This document shows, piece after piece, positions 48,685 to 59,660 of a stretch of DNA of 64,000 nt. Location of the stretch: contig CAMBIX010000008.1 in NCBI GenBank assembly GCA_945867815.1, forward strand, positions 32,658 to 96,657, read 5' to 3'. The position numbers and the translations under genes were made by a program. This DNA comes from an uncultured Veillonellaceae bacterium (lineage in GTDB: Bacteria; Bacillota; Negativicutes; Veillonellales; Veillonellaceae). Numbering within the stretch: position 1 is the first letter of the stretch; every line of letters begins with the position of its first letter. The notes beneath the pieces were generated by a model. It made no database searches. It was not told the origin of the DNA and was given only the letters and a program-made list of their open reading frames with translations.

Positions 48685-51519
48685 ATGCTAGAAGCTTTAT
48701 GGGCTAAGAAAAAGGAAAAAAATGGAGACTTTTATTGGCTCCCTTTGTTGCAACATTTGGAGGATACAGGAAATATAGCTGGTTTATTATGGGAACATTG
48801 GTTAGGTGAAGGTCAAAAAGAGTTTATTGCGCAATCTTTGTGTAAAGGGAATGATGCGGACGCTTATAACAAACAAGATTTGGCGAAACAATTAATTGTC
48901 TTTTTAGGCGCTATTCATGATTTAGGTAAAGCAATTCCAGATTTTCAATTAATGAAAGGTTTTGCCAATTCAAAGGAATTGGATTGGCAATTAAAAGAAA
49001 AATTAGCCATAGCAGGATTTCAAGGCCTTGATCAATTAGTGTTGGCTTCGAAAGGACAGATTAAACATAATATTGCTAGTCAGGTACTTTTAGCTAACTA
49101 TGGAGTAAATAAGGAGCTTACAACGATTATAGGTAGTCACCATGGTAAGCCTATAGAAAGTCTTTCGTCTGCATTAGATGAAGAGAAAAGTTATAAAAAA
49201 AATTACTTTCAATCTGAAGATGAAACAAGTAATGTCTATCGGTCTTGGTATAAGGTACAAAAAGAAATTTTTGAGTGGGCTTTAGAAAAAAGCGGAATTT
49301 CAAGCATTGGAGAGTTACCACATATATCACAGCCAGCGCAAGTTATCCTAACAGGATTACTTATTATGGCAGATTGGATAGCTAGTAATGAAGTCTATTT
49401 TCCTTTATTACCTATTGATGAAATGGCTATATCTAATCAAGAGGCGCGAATAAAAGAAGGATTTGAAAGATGGTATCAAACGGGATTATGGGCGTCAGAA
49501 ATTACTAGCAATATTGAAGAAATATATAAAGGGAGATTTGGATTTAGTCCTAGAAATTTCCAGTTGCGTGTAGGAGAAACGATTAATCATTTAGATGAGA
49601 CAGGTATTGCTATTGTAGAAGCGCCTATGGGAATTGGCAAAACAGAGGCTGCGCTGGTATTAGCTGAGCAAATGGCTCATAAAAACCATCGTAATGGTAT
49701 ATTTTTTGGCTTACCAACACAAGCCACATCTAATGGTATTTTTCCTAGGATTGAACAGTGGATAGAAGCACTATCTAATGATTTTGATGATAGACATGGT
49801 TTGCGATTAGCACATGGTAAGGCATATTTAAATGATAGATTTATTAATTTGGTGCATATTAAAGAAGGAATGGAAGAAGTTAATAATGCAACAGGCGTTG
49901 ATATTGATAATGATAAATATACTAGTGAGCAAACGGTAGTTATTAATGAATGGTTTTCTGGACGTAAATTAACGACCTTAGATGATTTTGTTGTAGGCAC
50001 GATTGATCAATTTTTAATGGTGTCTTTGAAGCAGAAACATGTAATGTTGCGGCATTTAGGATTTTCTAAGAAAGTTGTTATTTTGGATGAAGTTCATGCA
50101 TATGACACCTATATGAGCCAATACTTAATGCAATCTTTGAAATGGATGGGGGCTTATCATGTGCCAGTCGTTATTTTATCAGCGACTTTGCCTGTGAGTA
50201 AGCGTAAGAAACTAATTGAAAGTTATATGATAGGGAAAGGAATAAAAAAGAAGGACATAGATTATCAGTGTCAGATTGAAACTGAAGCGTATCCTTTGCT
50301 TACGTATAATGATGGCGATATGATAAAGCAACAAACGGATTTTGAGGTGATGGAAGATAAATCAATTCAGATAGAGGCAATAGATGAACAAGAAATAATT
50401 CCCTTATTGGAGAATTTATTAAGAGAAGGTGGAATTGCTGGCATTATTGTTAATACAGTTAAACGCGCCCAGGAATTGACGCAAAGATTAGAAGTAACCT
50501 TTGGACATGAGGTTGTTGAATTATTACATTCGGGATTTATTGCTACGGATAGAGCTAAAAAAGAAAAGCAATTATTAGAAATGATTGGTAAAGGTGCTAA
50601 GCGTTCATTTAAGAAAATTATTGTAGGGACACAAGTTATTGAACAATCTTTAGATATAGATTTTGATGTATTGATTTCAGATTTGGCTCCTATGGATTTA
50701 TTAATACAACGGGTCGGTCGGCTGCATCGACATATGATTCACCGCCCTAAGGCTTTAGAAAACCCTTTTTTATATGTGTTAGGAACAAGTGAGCAATTTG
50801 ATTTTGATGAAGGTTCAAAAGCTGTTTATGGTACCTATTTATTAGGGCGAACACAATATTACTTAAAAGATTGTCTTAAGATTCCTTCTGACATATCTCC
50901 ATTAGTTCAAGCCGTATATGGATTTGAAAGGGATGGGGTAGATGAAGATATTCAATTATCTTCTGTATTGAGAGAAGTTTATCAAAAAGCTAAAGCAGAA
51001 TACGTAAATGATATAGATGAAAAAATTAAAAAAGCAGGGACGTATAGAATCAAGCCACCAATATATAAAACAGATAAAGATTTAGAAGGATGGTTAAGTG
51101 ATATACATCCAAATCAAACGGAAGAGTATGTTTGTGCACAGGTTCGCGATACAGGAGACAGTGTAGAAGTTATTGCTTTACAGGAAAATGAAGTAGGCTA
51201 TTCTTATTTTGGTGAAAGGGAGGATTTAAGCCAGCAGCTAGTAGATACGAGAGTAGCTAAAGAAATGGCAAAGCATACATTGCGATTACCGATTATGTTG
51301 TGTCAATCGTATATTATTGATACAATTATTAAAGAATTAGAAATCTATAATAACGAAAAATTAAAGAGCTGGCAGACATCTTCTTGGTTAAAAGGACAAT
51401 TAGGTATTATTTTTGATAGACAGGGAACTTTTTTGCTCAAAACAGAAAAAGGAGATTTTAAGTTGTTTTATAGTACAGATTATGGATTGCGAGTGATTAA
51501 GCTAGATAAAGAGGAGTAG
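48685..51519 (+). CDS. cas3: CRISPR-associated nuclease/helicase Cas3 (type I-E)
   Basis: The effector recruited by Cascade to nick and shred target DNA. The 944-aa protein has an N-terminal HD nuclease domain (LGAIHDLGKAIPDF near 75-88 and IIGSHHGKP near 149-157), then an SF2 helicase: MGIGKTEAALVLAEQ (about 315-329), VILDEVHAYDTYMS, SATLPVSKR, GTQVIEQSLDIDFD and QRVGRLHRH, and a C-terminal domain. Ten bp separate it from cse1. A TTACTA/TATATT promoter at about 48610-48639 is possible. Confidence 0.95.
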   Translation: MLEALWAKKKEKNGDFYWLPLLQHLEDTGNIAGLLWEHWLGEGQKEFIAQSLCKGNDADAYNKQDLAKQLIVFLGAIHDLGKAIPDFQLMKGFANSKELDWQLKEKLAIAGFQGLDQLVLASKGQIKHNIASQVLLANYGVNKELTTIIGSHHGKPIESLSSALDEEKSYKKNYFQSEDETSNVYRSWYKVQKEIFEWALEKSGISSIGELPHISQPAQVILTGLLIMADWIASNEVYFPLLPIDEMAISNQEARIKEGFERWYQTGLWASEITSNIEEIYKGRFGFSPRNFQLRVGETINHLDETGIAIVEAPMGIGKTEAALVLAEQMAHKNHRNGIFFGLPTQATSNGIFPRIEQWIEALSNDFDDRHGLRLAHGKAYLNDRFINLVHIKEGMEEVNNATGVDIDNDKYTSEQTVVINEWFSGRKLTTLDDFVVGTIDQFLMVSLKQKHVMLRHLGFSKKVVILDEVHAYDTYMSQYLMQSLKWMGAYHVPVVILSATLPVSKRKKLIESYMIGKGIKKKDIDYQCQIETEAYPLLTYNDGDMIKQQTDFEVMEDKSIQIEAIDEQEIIPLLENLLREGGIAGIIVNTVKRAQELTQRLEVTFGHEVVELLHSGFIATDRAKKEKQLLEMIGKGAKRSFKKIIVGTQVIEQSLDIDFDVLISDLAPMDLLIQRVGRLHRHMIHRPKALENPFLYVLGTSEQFDFDEGSKAVYGTYLLGRTQYYLKDCLKIPSDISPLVQAVYGFERDGVDEDIQLSSVLREVYQKAKAEYVNDIDEKIKKAGTYRIKPPIYKTDKDLEGWLSDIHPNQTEEYVCAQVRDTGDSVEVIALQENEVGYSYFGEREDLSQQLVDTRVAKEMAKHTLRLPIMLCQSYIIDTIIKELEIYNNEKLKSWQTSSWLKGQLGIIFDRQGTFLLKTEKGDFKLFYSTDYGLRVIKLDKEE

Positions 51520-51528
51520 GCATATATT

Positions 51529-53268
51529 ATGGGTGAGAGATATTCGCGATTTAATTTATTGGATGAGCCGTGGATAAGTGTATTAGTTGATGAAGCTGGT
51601 ACAACAAGAGATGTGTCTTTATTAGATTTATTTAAGAATGCTCATCTCTATAAGGAATTGGCAGGTGATATGCGGACGCAGGATTTTGCTGTTTTACGGG
51701 TCTTGTTAGCTGTATTGCATACTGTTTTTTCTCGTGTTGATGCCAATGGCCATTGTTATGAGTATTTTGAGTTAGATAATTCATTTCTACCTTCTAATTC
51801 TGTGGATGAAGATGAGGTAGATGACTATAAAGATGATTTAATGGATACTTGGGAGGAGTTGTGGAAAAAGGGTCGATTTCCAGCTTGTGTAGCAGATTAT
51901 TTAGAGGCTTGGCGGGATCGTTTTTATTTATATGATACAGACTATCCATTTTTTCAGGTAAGAAAAGAAGATATAAATCAGGATAAACATTCAGCAAATG
52001 GAAAGGGGGTAGGTGTTGTTTGGGGTAAAGAATTTAATCGACAAATATCAGAATCAGCTAATAAAGCAGCATTATTTTCTCCGAATTGTGAAGTAGATAG
52101 TAATAAAGAGAGGTTATTTGATGCGGATGTAGCCCGGTGGTTAATTACTTATCAAAGTTATACGGGGCAAGGTGGAAAAGTAAAATATAAGACAGTTTCT
52201 GAAGGTTCAGCTGGGTGGTTATATTCATTAGGTGGCATATATTATAAGGGTAATAATTTATTTGATACCTTGATGTTGAACTGTATTTTGCCTTATGAAC
52301 CATATGGTAATTTGTTAACTAGTCAAAAACCATGTTGGGAGTACTCAAGTAAAGAGATTTTAGATTTATATTTAAATAAAAAAGTAGTAACTAATTTAAC
52401 TGCATTATATACGGTGTGGAGTCGTGCCATATTTATTGATAGTCAGTTTGTTTCTAATAGTAAATTTTATGCTTATCCTGAGAAGTTGCCTAAAGTAGAA
52501 CGGGAAGACATGTTCTTGGAGCCTATGACTCTTTGGCGATTTAATAAGTCAGGGGAGAGTAAAAATAAATTTACACCTAAAAAACATGTTATTGATCAGT
52601 CATTATGGCGTTCATTTGGATTGTTAGCAAAGGTTAATTTTAGCGATGTTAATAATGGAGTAGGACAACATTTGCCTGGTATTATTAATTGGATGCAGGA
52701 TATAAGGGGTGTTGTAAAGGAGAAAATTAATGAACCTATTATTTGTGCAGTTAGTATGAAGGATGATGGTAATGCAACATCCTGGTCTCCTGTTGATGAG
52801 ATATTAGATATATTAGCTATAAACGAATTTGTTTTGACGGATGTTGTTGAGACGGGTTGGGTCAATCGAATTAATGATGTTGTTCAGCAGACAAGTCATG
52901 TTATTGAAAAAATATATGGGAGTTATTTAAATGGTGTAAAAGCAATTAGGTATGGGGATGGGAAATCAGATTTTGTTAGTATAAGAAAAGAAGAAGTATA
53001 TGCAGGGATAGATCAGCCTTTTAGGAACTGGTTAGGTCTAATTTCTTATAATGATGATAAAGATGAAAAAATGATTGAATGGAGGAAAATATTAAAAGAG
53101 CTTGTAGAAACTGCAGCAAAAGAGTTAACTTATGCAGGTAATACAAGAGACTATAAAGGAAAGAAAGATGAAAATAAAGAGCAAGTAGAAAATATAGCGA
53201 CTTTATATAATCAATTTTTATGGCGTTTGAATAAAGAATTAGATGTAAAGGAAGGTGATGCAGTGTAA
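51529..53268 (+). CDS. casA: Cascade large subunit Cse1 (CasA/Cas8e)
   Basis: A 579-aa protein that recognises the PAM and recruits Cas3. The family start is visible: SRFNLLDEPWISVLVDEAGT and SLLDLFKNAHLYKELAGDMR, with TQDFAVLRVLLAVLHTVF after it. The middle includes a possible L1-type loop region around residues 125-150. The stop codon overlaps the cse2 ATG (TAATG), so the two are translationally coupled. Identification rests on the N-terminus and gene order. Confidence 0.93.
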   Translation: MGERYSRFNLLDEPWISVLVDEAGTTRDVSLLDLFKNAHLYKELAGDMRTQDFAVLRVLLAVLHTVFSRVDANGHCYEYFELDNSFLPSNSVDEDEVDDYKDDLMDTWEELWKKGRFPACVADYLEAWRDRFYLYDTDYPFFQVRKEDINQDKHSANGKGVGVVWGKEFNRQISESANKAALFSPNCEVDSNKERLFDADVARWLITYQSYTGQGGKVKYKTVSEGSAGWLYSLGGIYYKGNNLFDTLMLNCILPYEPYGNLLTSQKPCWEYSSKEILDLYLNKKVVTNLTALYTVWSRAIFIDSQFVSNSKFYAYPEKLPKVEREDMFLEPMTLWRFNKSGESKNKFTPKKHVIDQSLWRSFGLLAKVNFSDVNNGVGQHLPGIINWMQDIRGVVKEKINEPIICAVSMKDDGNATSWSPVDEILDILAINEFVLTDVVETGWVNRINDVVQQTSHVIEKIYGSYLNGVKAIRYGDGKSDFVSIRKEEVYAGIDQPFRNWLGLISYNDDKDEKMIEWRKILKELVETAAKELTYAGNTRDYKGKKDENKEQVENIATLYNQFLWRLNKELDVKEGDAV

Positions 53269-53867
53269 TGAGTAAGAGAAAGGAATTTATAAAAGCGGTA
53301 GGCACATGTATTTATAAAATAGATGCATTAAAAATGACATCGGTAGGTAAAGCGATATTGACCAAATTACGTCAATCAGTAAATCAACCATTGAGTCGAA
53401 CAATAATAATTTGGCCGTTTCTTTTTGAAAGTATGTCAGATGATTTATTAGGAACAAGTGAACAGTTGACAGGTTTTGAAAAAGTATTGCTTAATACATG
53501 TCAATTATTTGCTATACATCAACAAGGGCAAACTGATAGTGTTTTATTAGTTGACGAGGTAGAAAAATATAAGAATCTAGGATATTCGTTAAAGGTGTTA
53601 CGTAGAGAACAGCCCTCAACAGCTGCTGATCGACGTTTTAATGCTATGATTACAGCTACTACCTATGAGGAATTATTAATTCATTTGAGACATTTAATTC
53701 GACTGGTAAAGTCAAAAGATACCAAGACTAAAATTAATTATGTTGATTTGGCTGGAGACTTATATTCTTTTTATAGTGGATATGATGAAGATGTACGTTT
53801 AGCATGGGCAAAAGAATATTATAGAGCAGGTAGTAATAAAGAAGGAGAAAAGGAAAATGCAAAATAG
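53268..53867 (+). CDS. casB: Cascade small subunit Cse2 (CasB)
   Basis: A 199-aa mostly alpha-helical subunit; two copies line the non-target strand path in Cascade. It shows the basic N-terminal helix (KLRQSVNQPLSRTIIIWPF), LLNTCQLFAIHQQG and the conserved LRREQPSTAADRRFNAMITA and LRHLIRLVKS segments. It overlaps cas7 by 11 bp. Confidence 0.92.
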   Translation: MSKRKEFIKAVGTCIYKIDALKMTSVGKAILTKLRQSVNQPLSRTIIIWPFLFESMSDDLLGTSEQLTGFEKVLLNTCQLFAIHQQGQTDSVLLVDEVEKYKNLGYSLKVLRREQPSTAADRRFNAMITATTYEELLIHLRHLIRLVKSKDTKTKINYVDLAGDLYSFYSGYDEDVRLAWAKEYYRAGSNKEGEKENAK

Positions 53868-54924
53868 TAATCGATTATTTTTAGATATTCATGTTATTCA
53901 GACAGTACCACCATCTAATATAAATCGTGATGATACAGGTAGTCCTAAAACAGCGCAATATGGGGGTGTTCGTCGGGCACGAGTAAGTTCACAATCTTGG
54001 AAAAAAGCTATGAGGGATTATTTTAGATTAAAGGGAGAAGAATCTTGTGTGGGGGTACGGACTTTACAAATTGTTCAGTATGTAGCTAATAAAGTAAGAA
54101 AAATAAATGAAGATATACCGCAAGAAGAAGCAATAAAATTAGCAGAATCGGTTATTAATAAGGCTGGCATAAAAACAAAAGATCATGCGGCAAAGGCTTT
54201 ATTCTTTATGGGAGATAAACAGGCAGATGCTTTAGCTAAAGCTGCTATTGATGGTGTTTCAGATAAGAAAGAATTACAGCAATTACTCACTAATAATCCA
54301 GCGGTAGATATATCTTTATTTGGTAGAATGGTTGCTGATGATCCATCTTTAAATGAAGACGCGTCGGCACAAGTAGCACATGCTATATCAACACATGCGG
54401 TGCAAACGGAGTTTGATTATTTTACAGCCCTTGATGATTTATCTCCTGAAGATAATGCAGGGGCAGGTATGATCGGAACATTAGAATACAACTCATCGAC
54501 TTTGTATCGATATGCTAATGTTGCTGTTCATGAATTGCAGCGGCAGTTAGGCGATATAGAAGCGGTAAAAAAAGCACTGAAATTATTTATTGAAGCTTTT
54601 ACCAATTCTATGCCAACAGGTAAGATTAATACCTTTGCTAATCAGACGTTACCACAGGCAGTTATTGTTTCTTTGCGTTCGGATAGGCCTGTTAACTTGG
54701 TTAGTGCTTTTGAAAATCCGATTCAGTCAAGAGAAGGTTTTGTTAACCAATCGATTGAACGATTAGGAGAAGAATTTATTAAGGTAGAGAGATTCACAGA
54801 GAAATCAGTTAAGACCGTATATATGACATTGGATGGACAAAAAATAGCAGCATTACAAGCAGTAGACAATATCGATACGTTGAAAAACTTGGTTGATACG
54901 ATAACAAATGCTATTTCCTTTTAG
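53857..54924 (+). CDS. cas7: Cascade backbone subunit Cas7e (CasC/Cse4)
   Basis: A 355-aa RRM-fold protein that polymerises along the crRNA spacer. It starts LFLDIHVIQTVPPSNINRDD, followed by GVRRARVSSQSWKKAMRDY, with YNSSTLYRYANVAVHEL and SMPTGKINTFANQTLP characteristic of the family. GAGAAAAGGA lies before the ATG inside casB. Confidence 0.95.
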   Translation: MQNSNRLFLDIHVIQTVPPSNINRDDTGSPKTAQYGGVRRARVSSQSWKKAMRDYFRLKGEESCVGVRTLQIVQYVANKVRKINEDIPQEEAIKLAESVINKAGIKTKDHAAKALFFMGDKQADALAKAAIDGVSDKKELQQLLTNNPAVDISLFGRMVADDPSLNEDASAQVAHAISTHAVQTEFDYFTALDDLSPEDNAGAGMIGTLEYNSSTLYRYANVAVHELQRQLGDIEAVKKALKLFIEAFTNSMPTGKINTFANQTLPQAVIVSLRSDRPVNLVSAFENPIQSREGFVNQSIERLGEEFIKVERFTEKSVKTVYMTLDGQKIAALQAVDNIDTLKNLVDTITNAISF

Positions 54925-54944
54925 TAAATAGATAGGTGACCTTA

Positions 54945-55679
54945 ATGAAAACAATTTTGTTGAAATTTGCAGGTCCGTTACAGTCATGGGGCACACATTC
55001 ACATTTTGAAACACGGCATACAGATTTTTATCCATCTAAGAGTGCTGTTATTGGGTTACTGGCGGCAGCGTTAGGCTATGGTCGTGATGAAGATGAAAAA
55101 ATACGTAGATTAAATACGTTAGATTTCGCTGTACGGATTGATCAGCAGGGCCGTATAATAAAAGATTTTCAGACGGCAAAGAAATATGATATAAAAAGTG
55201 AATTTAAAAAAGTAACTCAAGCTTATGTAACGACTAGGTACTATATAGAGGATGCTGTTTTTTTAGTCGCTCTTTCTTCTGCAGATGAGCAGTTGGTGAC
55301 TGAAATAGAAAGAGCATTACGAAGACCCTATTTTCAACTTTTTATGGGGCGGCGCTCGGTGCCAGTTCTTGCTGATTTTTTAGTAGATATAGTAGATGTA
55401 GGCGCTATAGAAGCCTTAAAAAAAGAATCATGGCAAGCAGCTCGGTGGTTTATGAAAAAAGAGAAAGCCTCTTCTGTTAGACTTACTATTATAGCTGATA
55501 AAAAATTATTAGATAAAAAAGCATTAGCTATGCCTAGACGGGATGTCGTTTCTTCTTTTTCACAAAAAAATAGACGTTTTGCCTATCGGTATGAAGTACA
55601 AATAGCGGTAGATTTGACTAATCCTATGGCTATTAATGCTAGAGAGGAACATGATATCTGGGAGCAATTAGGAGAATAA
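54945..55679 (+). CDS. cas5: Cascade subunit Cas5e (CasD)
   Basis: A 244-aa subunit that caps the crRNA 5' handle. The start KTILLKFAGPLQSWGTHSHF and SKSAVIGLLAAALGYGRDED are diagnostic, and the C-terminal part has RRSVPVLADFL. ATG 54945 with AGGTGA eight bases upstream is preferred over GTG 54936. Its stop is one base before cas6e. Confidence 0.95.
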   Translation: MKTILLKFAGPLQSWGTHSHFETRHTDFYPSKSAVIGLLAAALGYGRDEDEKIRRLNTLDFAVRIDQQGRIIKDFQTAKKYDIKSEFKKVTQAYVTTRYYIEDAVFLVALSSADEQLVTEIERALRRPYFQLFMGRRSVPVLADFLVDIVDVGAIEALKKESWQAARWFMKKEKASSVRLTIIADKKLLDKKALAMPRRDVVSSFSQKNRRFAYRYEVQIAVDLTNPMAINAREEHDIWEQLGE

Positions 55680-55680
55680 G

Positions 55681-57262
<1,582 letters not shown>

Positions 57263-57264
57263 AA

Positions 57265-58167
57265 ATGCCATTGACTGTCATTACTGTAAAAAATGCGCCG
57301 CTTTCCCTACGAGGAGATTTAACTAAATGGATGCAAGAGATTGCTACAGGCGTTTATGTAGGGAATTTTAATAGTAGGATACGCGAGCAATTATGGAGTC
57401 GTGTCGGTGAAAGTATTGGTACGGGAGAAGCAACTATAACTTATGCATATCGTAATGAAATTGGCTATTCATTTGACACTTTGCATACAGAAAGGACAGT
57501 TATTGATTATGAAGGAATTCCGTTAGTCCAAATACCTAAAAAAGAGTCCCATGAGAAAGAAGCAAAATTAGGATTTAGCGTAGCAGCTAAGTTGCGAAAG
57601 GTTAAGAAAAACGTGTTATATAAAGCTAACTTAGCTAATAGAGTTAGAGAGGGACTAGTTTTTATAGATATAGAGACCGACGGATTGGATCCACTAAAAA
57701 ATAATATTATTGAAGTGGGTGCTGTAAAAGTGTTGAGAACAGAAGTAACGGATTTGACTATATTAATTAGCATTAAGGATACTTTGCCTAAGTTTATTAC
57801 GGAGTTAACAGGTATAACTGATGCCATGTTGCGAGAAGAAGGTGTCTTTTTGTCTGTTGCTTTGGAACGGTTGCGTAAGTTTATTGGTACTCATGTATTA
57901 GTTGGATATAATATTGATTTTGATATTTTTTTTTTAAATCAAGCCTGTAGAAAGTTGGCTTTACCTGAGATTACCAATAGTAGTTTTGATTTGATGAAAT
58001 TTGTTAAGCGAGATAATCTTTTTCTGCCTAATTATAAGTTGCAAACTGTGGTAAAAGAGTATAAGCTTGAACAAGCAGTGGAACATAGGGCGTTGGTTGA
58101 TGCAAAGGTAATGTATGAGCTTTCTTTGAAACTAAATAATTTTAAGAAAAAGTTTTATGAGACATAG
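57265..58167 (+). CDS. cas2: Cas2e fused to a DEDDh (DnaQ-like) 3'-5' exonuclease
   Basis: A 300-aa fusion. Residues 1-95 are Cas2e (VITVKNAPLSLRGDLTKWMQ, YVGNFNSRIREQLW), the structural core of the Cas1-Cas2 integrase. After a basic linker, residues about 130-300 form a DnaQ-type exonuclease with FIDIETDG (Asp135, Glu137), GYNIDFDIFFLNQ (Asp near 217) and the His-Asp pair of EHRALVDAK. In related systems such trimmer domains shorten prespacer 3' ends before integration; all catalytic residues appear intact here. It is followed after only 23 bp by the CRISPR array. Confidence 0.95.
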   Translation: MPLTVITVKNAPLSLRGDLTKWMQEIATGVYVGNFNSRIREQLWSRVGESIGTGEATITYAYRNEIGYSFDTLHTERTVIDYEGIPLVQIPKKESHEKEAKLGFSVAAKLRKVKKNVLYKANLANRVREGLVFIDIETDGLDPLKNNIIEVGAVKVLRTEVTDLTILISIKDTLPKFITELTGITDAMLREEGVFLSVALERLRKFIGTHVLVGYNIDFDIFFLNQACRKLALPEITNSSFDLMKFVKRDNLFLPNYKLQTVVKEYKLEQAVEHRALVDAKVMYELSLKLNNFKKKFYET

Positions 58168-58190
58168 CTTATTTACTGGGATCTTTTAGT

Positions 58191-59256
58191 GTTTTTCCCG
58201 CATACGCGGGGGTGATCCCCAGTGGGGACAGGCTAACGACATTTCCAAAGGGTTTTTCCCGCATACGCGGGGGTGATCCCTGTAGCTCTGATGATGATGG
58301 GAAAATTCCACGGTTTTTCCCGCATACGCGGGGGTGATCCCCGTATACTGGTCGTTTTTGATGAAGCTTCTGCGTTTTTCCCGCATACGCGGGGGTGATC
58401 CTTGTCTGTGTCATCGTCTTGTCTGCTGTTGTTGGTTTTTCCCGCATACGCGGGGGTGATCCCCCATCATCATCTCCTGACAGCAAAAAGTAAAAGTTTT
58501 TCCCGCATACGCGGGGGTGATCCTTTATATACTATACCATCCTCGGCACAACGAGAGTTTTTCCCGCATACGCGGGGGTGATCCTTTGTCACCGCATGAG
58601 CAGTCATTTAGAGCGTAGTTTTTCCCGCATACGCGGGGGTGATCCTTCTTTGCCATCAAACGTGACAAGTAACCAGTCGTTTTTCCCGCATACGCGGGGG
58701 TGATCCCTTATTGCAACAAGAATATGAGATGCCAACTAGGTTTTTCCCGCATACGCGGGGGTGATCCTGCATTTAGAATTTGAGTTCTGCCACATTCAGT
58801 GTTTTTCCCGCATACGCGGGGGTGATCCTAGCAGAGGCAACACCCTAGCAGATGGAAAAGAGTTTTTCCCGCATACGCGGGGGTGATCCTCACAAGACGT
58901 ACGGGAAAAAGTATTTATTATTGGTTTTTCCCGCATACGCGGGGGTGATCCTAATATGCATATAAATAACCGCTAATAGTATCCGTTTTTCCCGCATACG
59001 CGGGGGTGATCCTACATATCCAATTTACATGAACTTGACGAGAGTGTTTTTCCCGCATACGCGGGGGTGATCCTGGACAGGACAGCACACAATGTTTGTA
59101 TTATGGGTTTTTCCCGCATACGCGGGGGTGATCCCAACGCACCTAAAATCGTATCTTTGATTTTATCGTTTTTCCCGCATACGCGGGGGTGATCCTTTTG
59201 TAAAAGAACTCTATGAGCGATTTTTACAGTTTTTCCCGCATACGCGGGGGTGATCC
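58191..59256 (+). CRISPR. Type I-E CRISPR array, 18 repeats and 17 spacers
   Basis: Eighteen 28-nt repeats, all identical by eye, start at 58191, 58252, 58313, 58374, 58435, 58496, 58557, 58618, 58679, 58740, 58801, 58862, 58924, 58985, 59046, 59107, 59168 and 59229. Each begins GTTTTTCCCGC and ends GCGGGGGTGATCC, with a CCCGC-ATAC-GCGGG hairpin, close to the Streptococcus thermophilus type I-E repeat. Spacers are 33 nt, except spacer 12 (58890-58923), which is 34 nt. All 17 spacers start with C (6) or T (11). The last repeat is not degenerate. Confidence 0.99.
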
Positions 59257-59332
59257 TGCTACTGATGGAGTGCAAAACATACAGCTTAAGTTTGTTATAG
59301 AACCTATTTTTATGTGTAAGTAAGCTTTTTAC

Positions 59333-59361
59333 TTGTTGCTTATAATCAGTTACCGTATACT
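59333..59361 (+). promoter_or_regulatory. Promoter downstream of the array
   Basis: TTGTTG (59333-59338), a 17-bp spacer and TATACT (59356-59361). The expected start point falls in the GATGA repeat that follows. It reads towards the 39-residue ORF at 59444. Confidence 0.65.
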
Positions 59362-59364
59362 ATA

Positions 59365-59389
59365 GATGAGATGAGATGAGATGAGATGA
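59365..59389 (+). repeat. Five tandem GATGA copies at the promoter start site
   Basis: Five perfect GATGA pentamers directly after the -10 element, so the repeat would form the 5' end of the transcript. Confidence 0.9.
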
Positions 59390-59443
59390 GATAAAGGATA
59401 GGATATTGGTTATTGAGTAGTGATGTTTAAGGGAGGTTCTATT

Positions 59444-59563
59444 ATGTGCAAATATATAAAGAAAACAGCTTGTGGTGCCATTGTATTGGGCGGGTTAAGT
59501 CTACTTTTATATGTAATTAAGACCTTACGCAGCGTAAAGCAATATGGTCCTATTGATGATTAA
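59444..59563 (+). CDS. 39-residue single-helix membrane peptide, unknown
   Basis: ATG 59444 follows GGGAGGTTCTATT, a strong ribosome-binding site. The peptide starts MCKYIKKTACG, has one hydrophobic stretch AIVLGGLSLLLYVI and a basic then acidic tail ending PIDD. A promoter (59333) and terminator (59661) bracket it, forming a plausible complete unit. No family recognised. It lies between the CRISPR array and mobile DNA. Confidence 0.6.
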   Translation: MCKYIKKTACGAIVLGGLSLLLYVIKTLRSVKQYGPIDD

Positions 59564-59660
59564 GGACAGACAATGAGTGCAAATTTATATATAGGTCTCG
59601 TGCATTATCCCATTTGTAATGTACGATAATTCTGAAAGTTCAATAATATAGCTAAAATAA

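Noticed and set aside
58341..58373. Twelve-base match between spacer 3 and feoB near 15519
   Set aside because: Only GCAGAAGCTTCA matches; far short of a protospacer and expected by chance.
58169..58486. Leftward open frame of 105 codons across the start of the CRISPR array
   Set aside because: Its sequence is the repeat and spacers translated (recurrent ITPAYAGKT and SPPRMREK), not a gene; the same holds for frames at 58186-58386 and 59012-59275.
58890..58923. Similarity of spacer 12 to part of cas6e near 55840 (GGGAAAAA, TATTTATT)
   Set aside because: The shared bases are AT-rich runs with several mismatches; not a credible self-targeting match.
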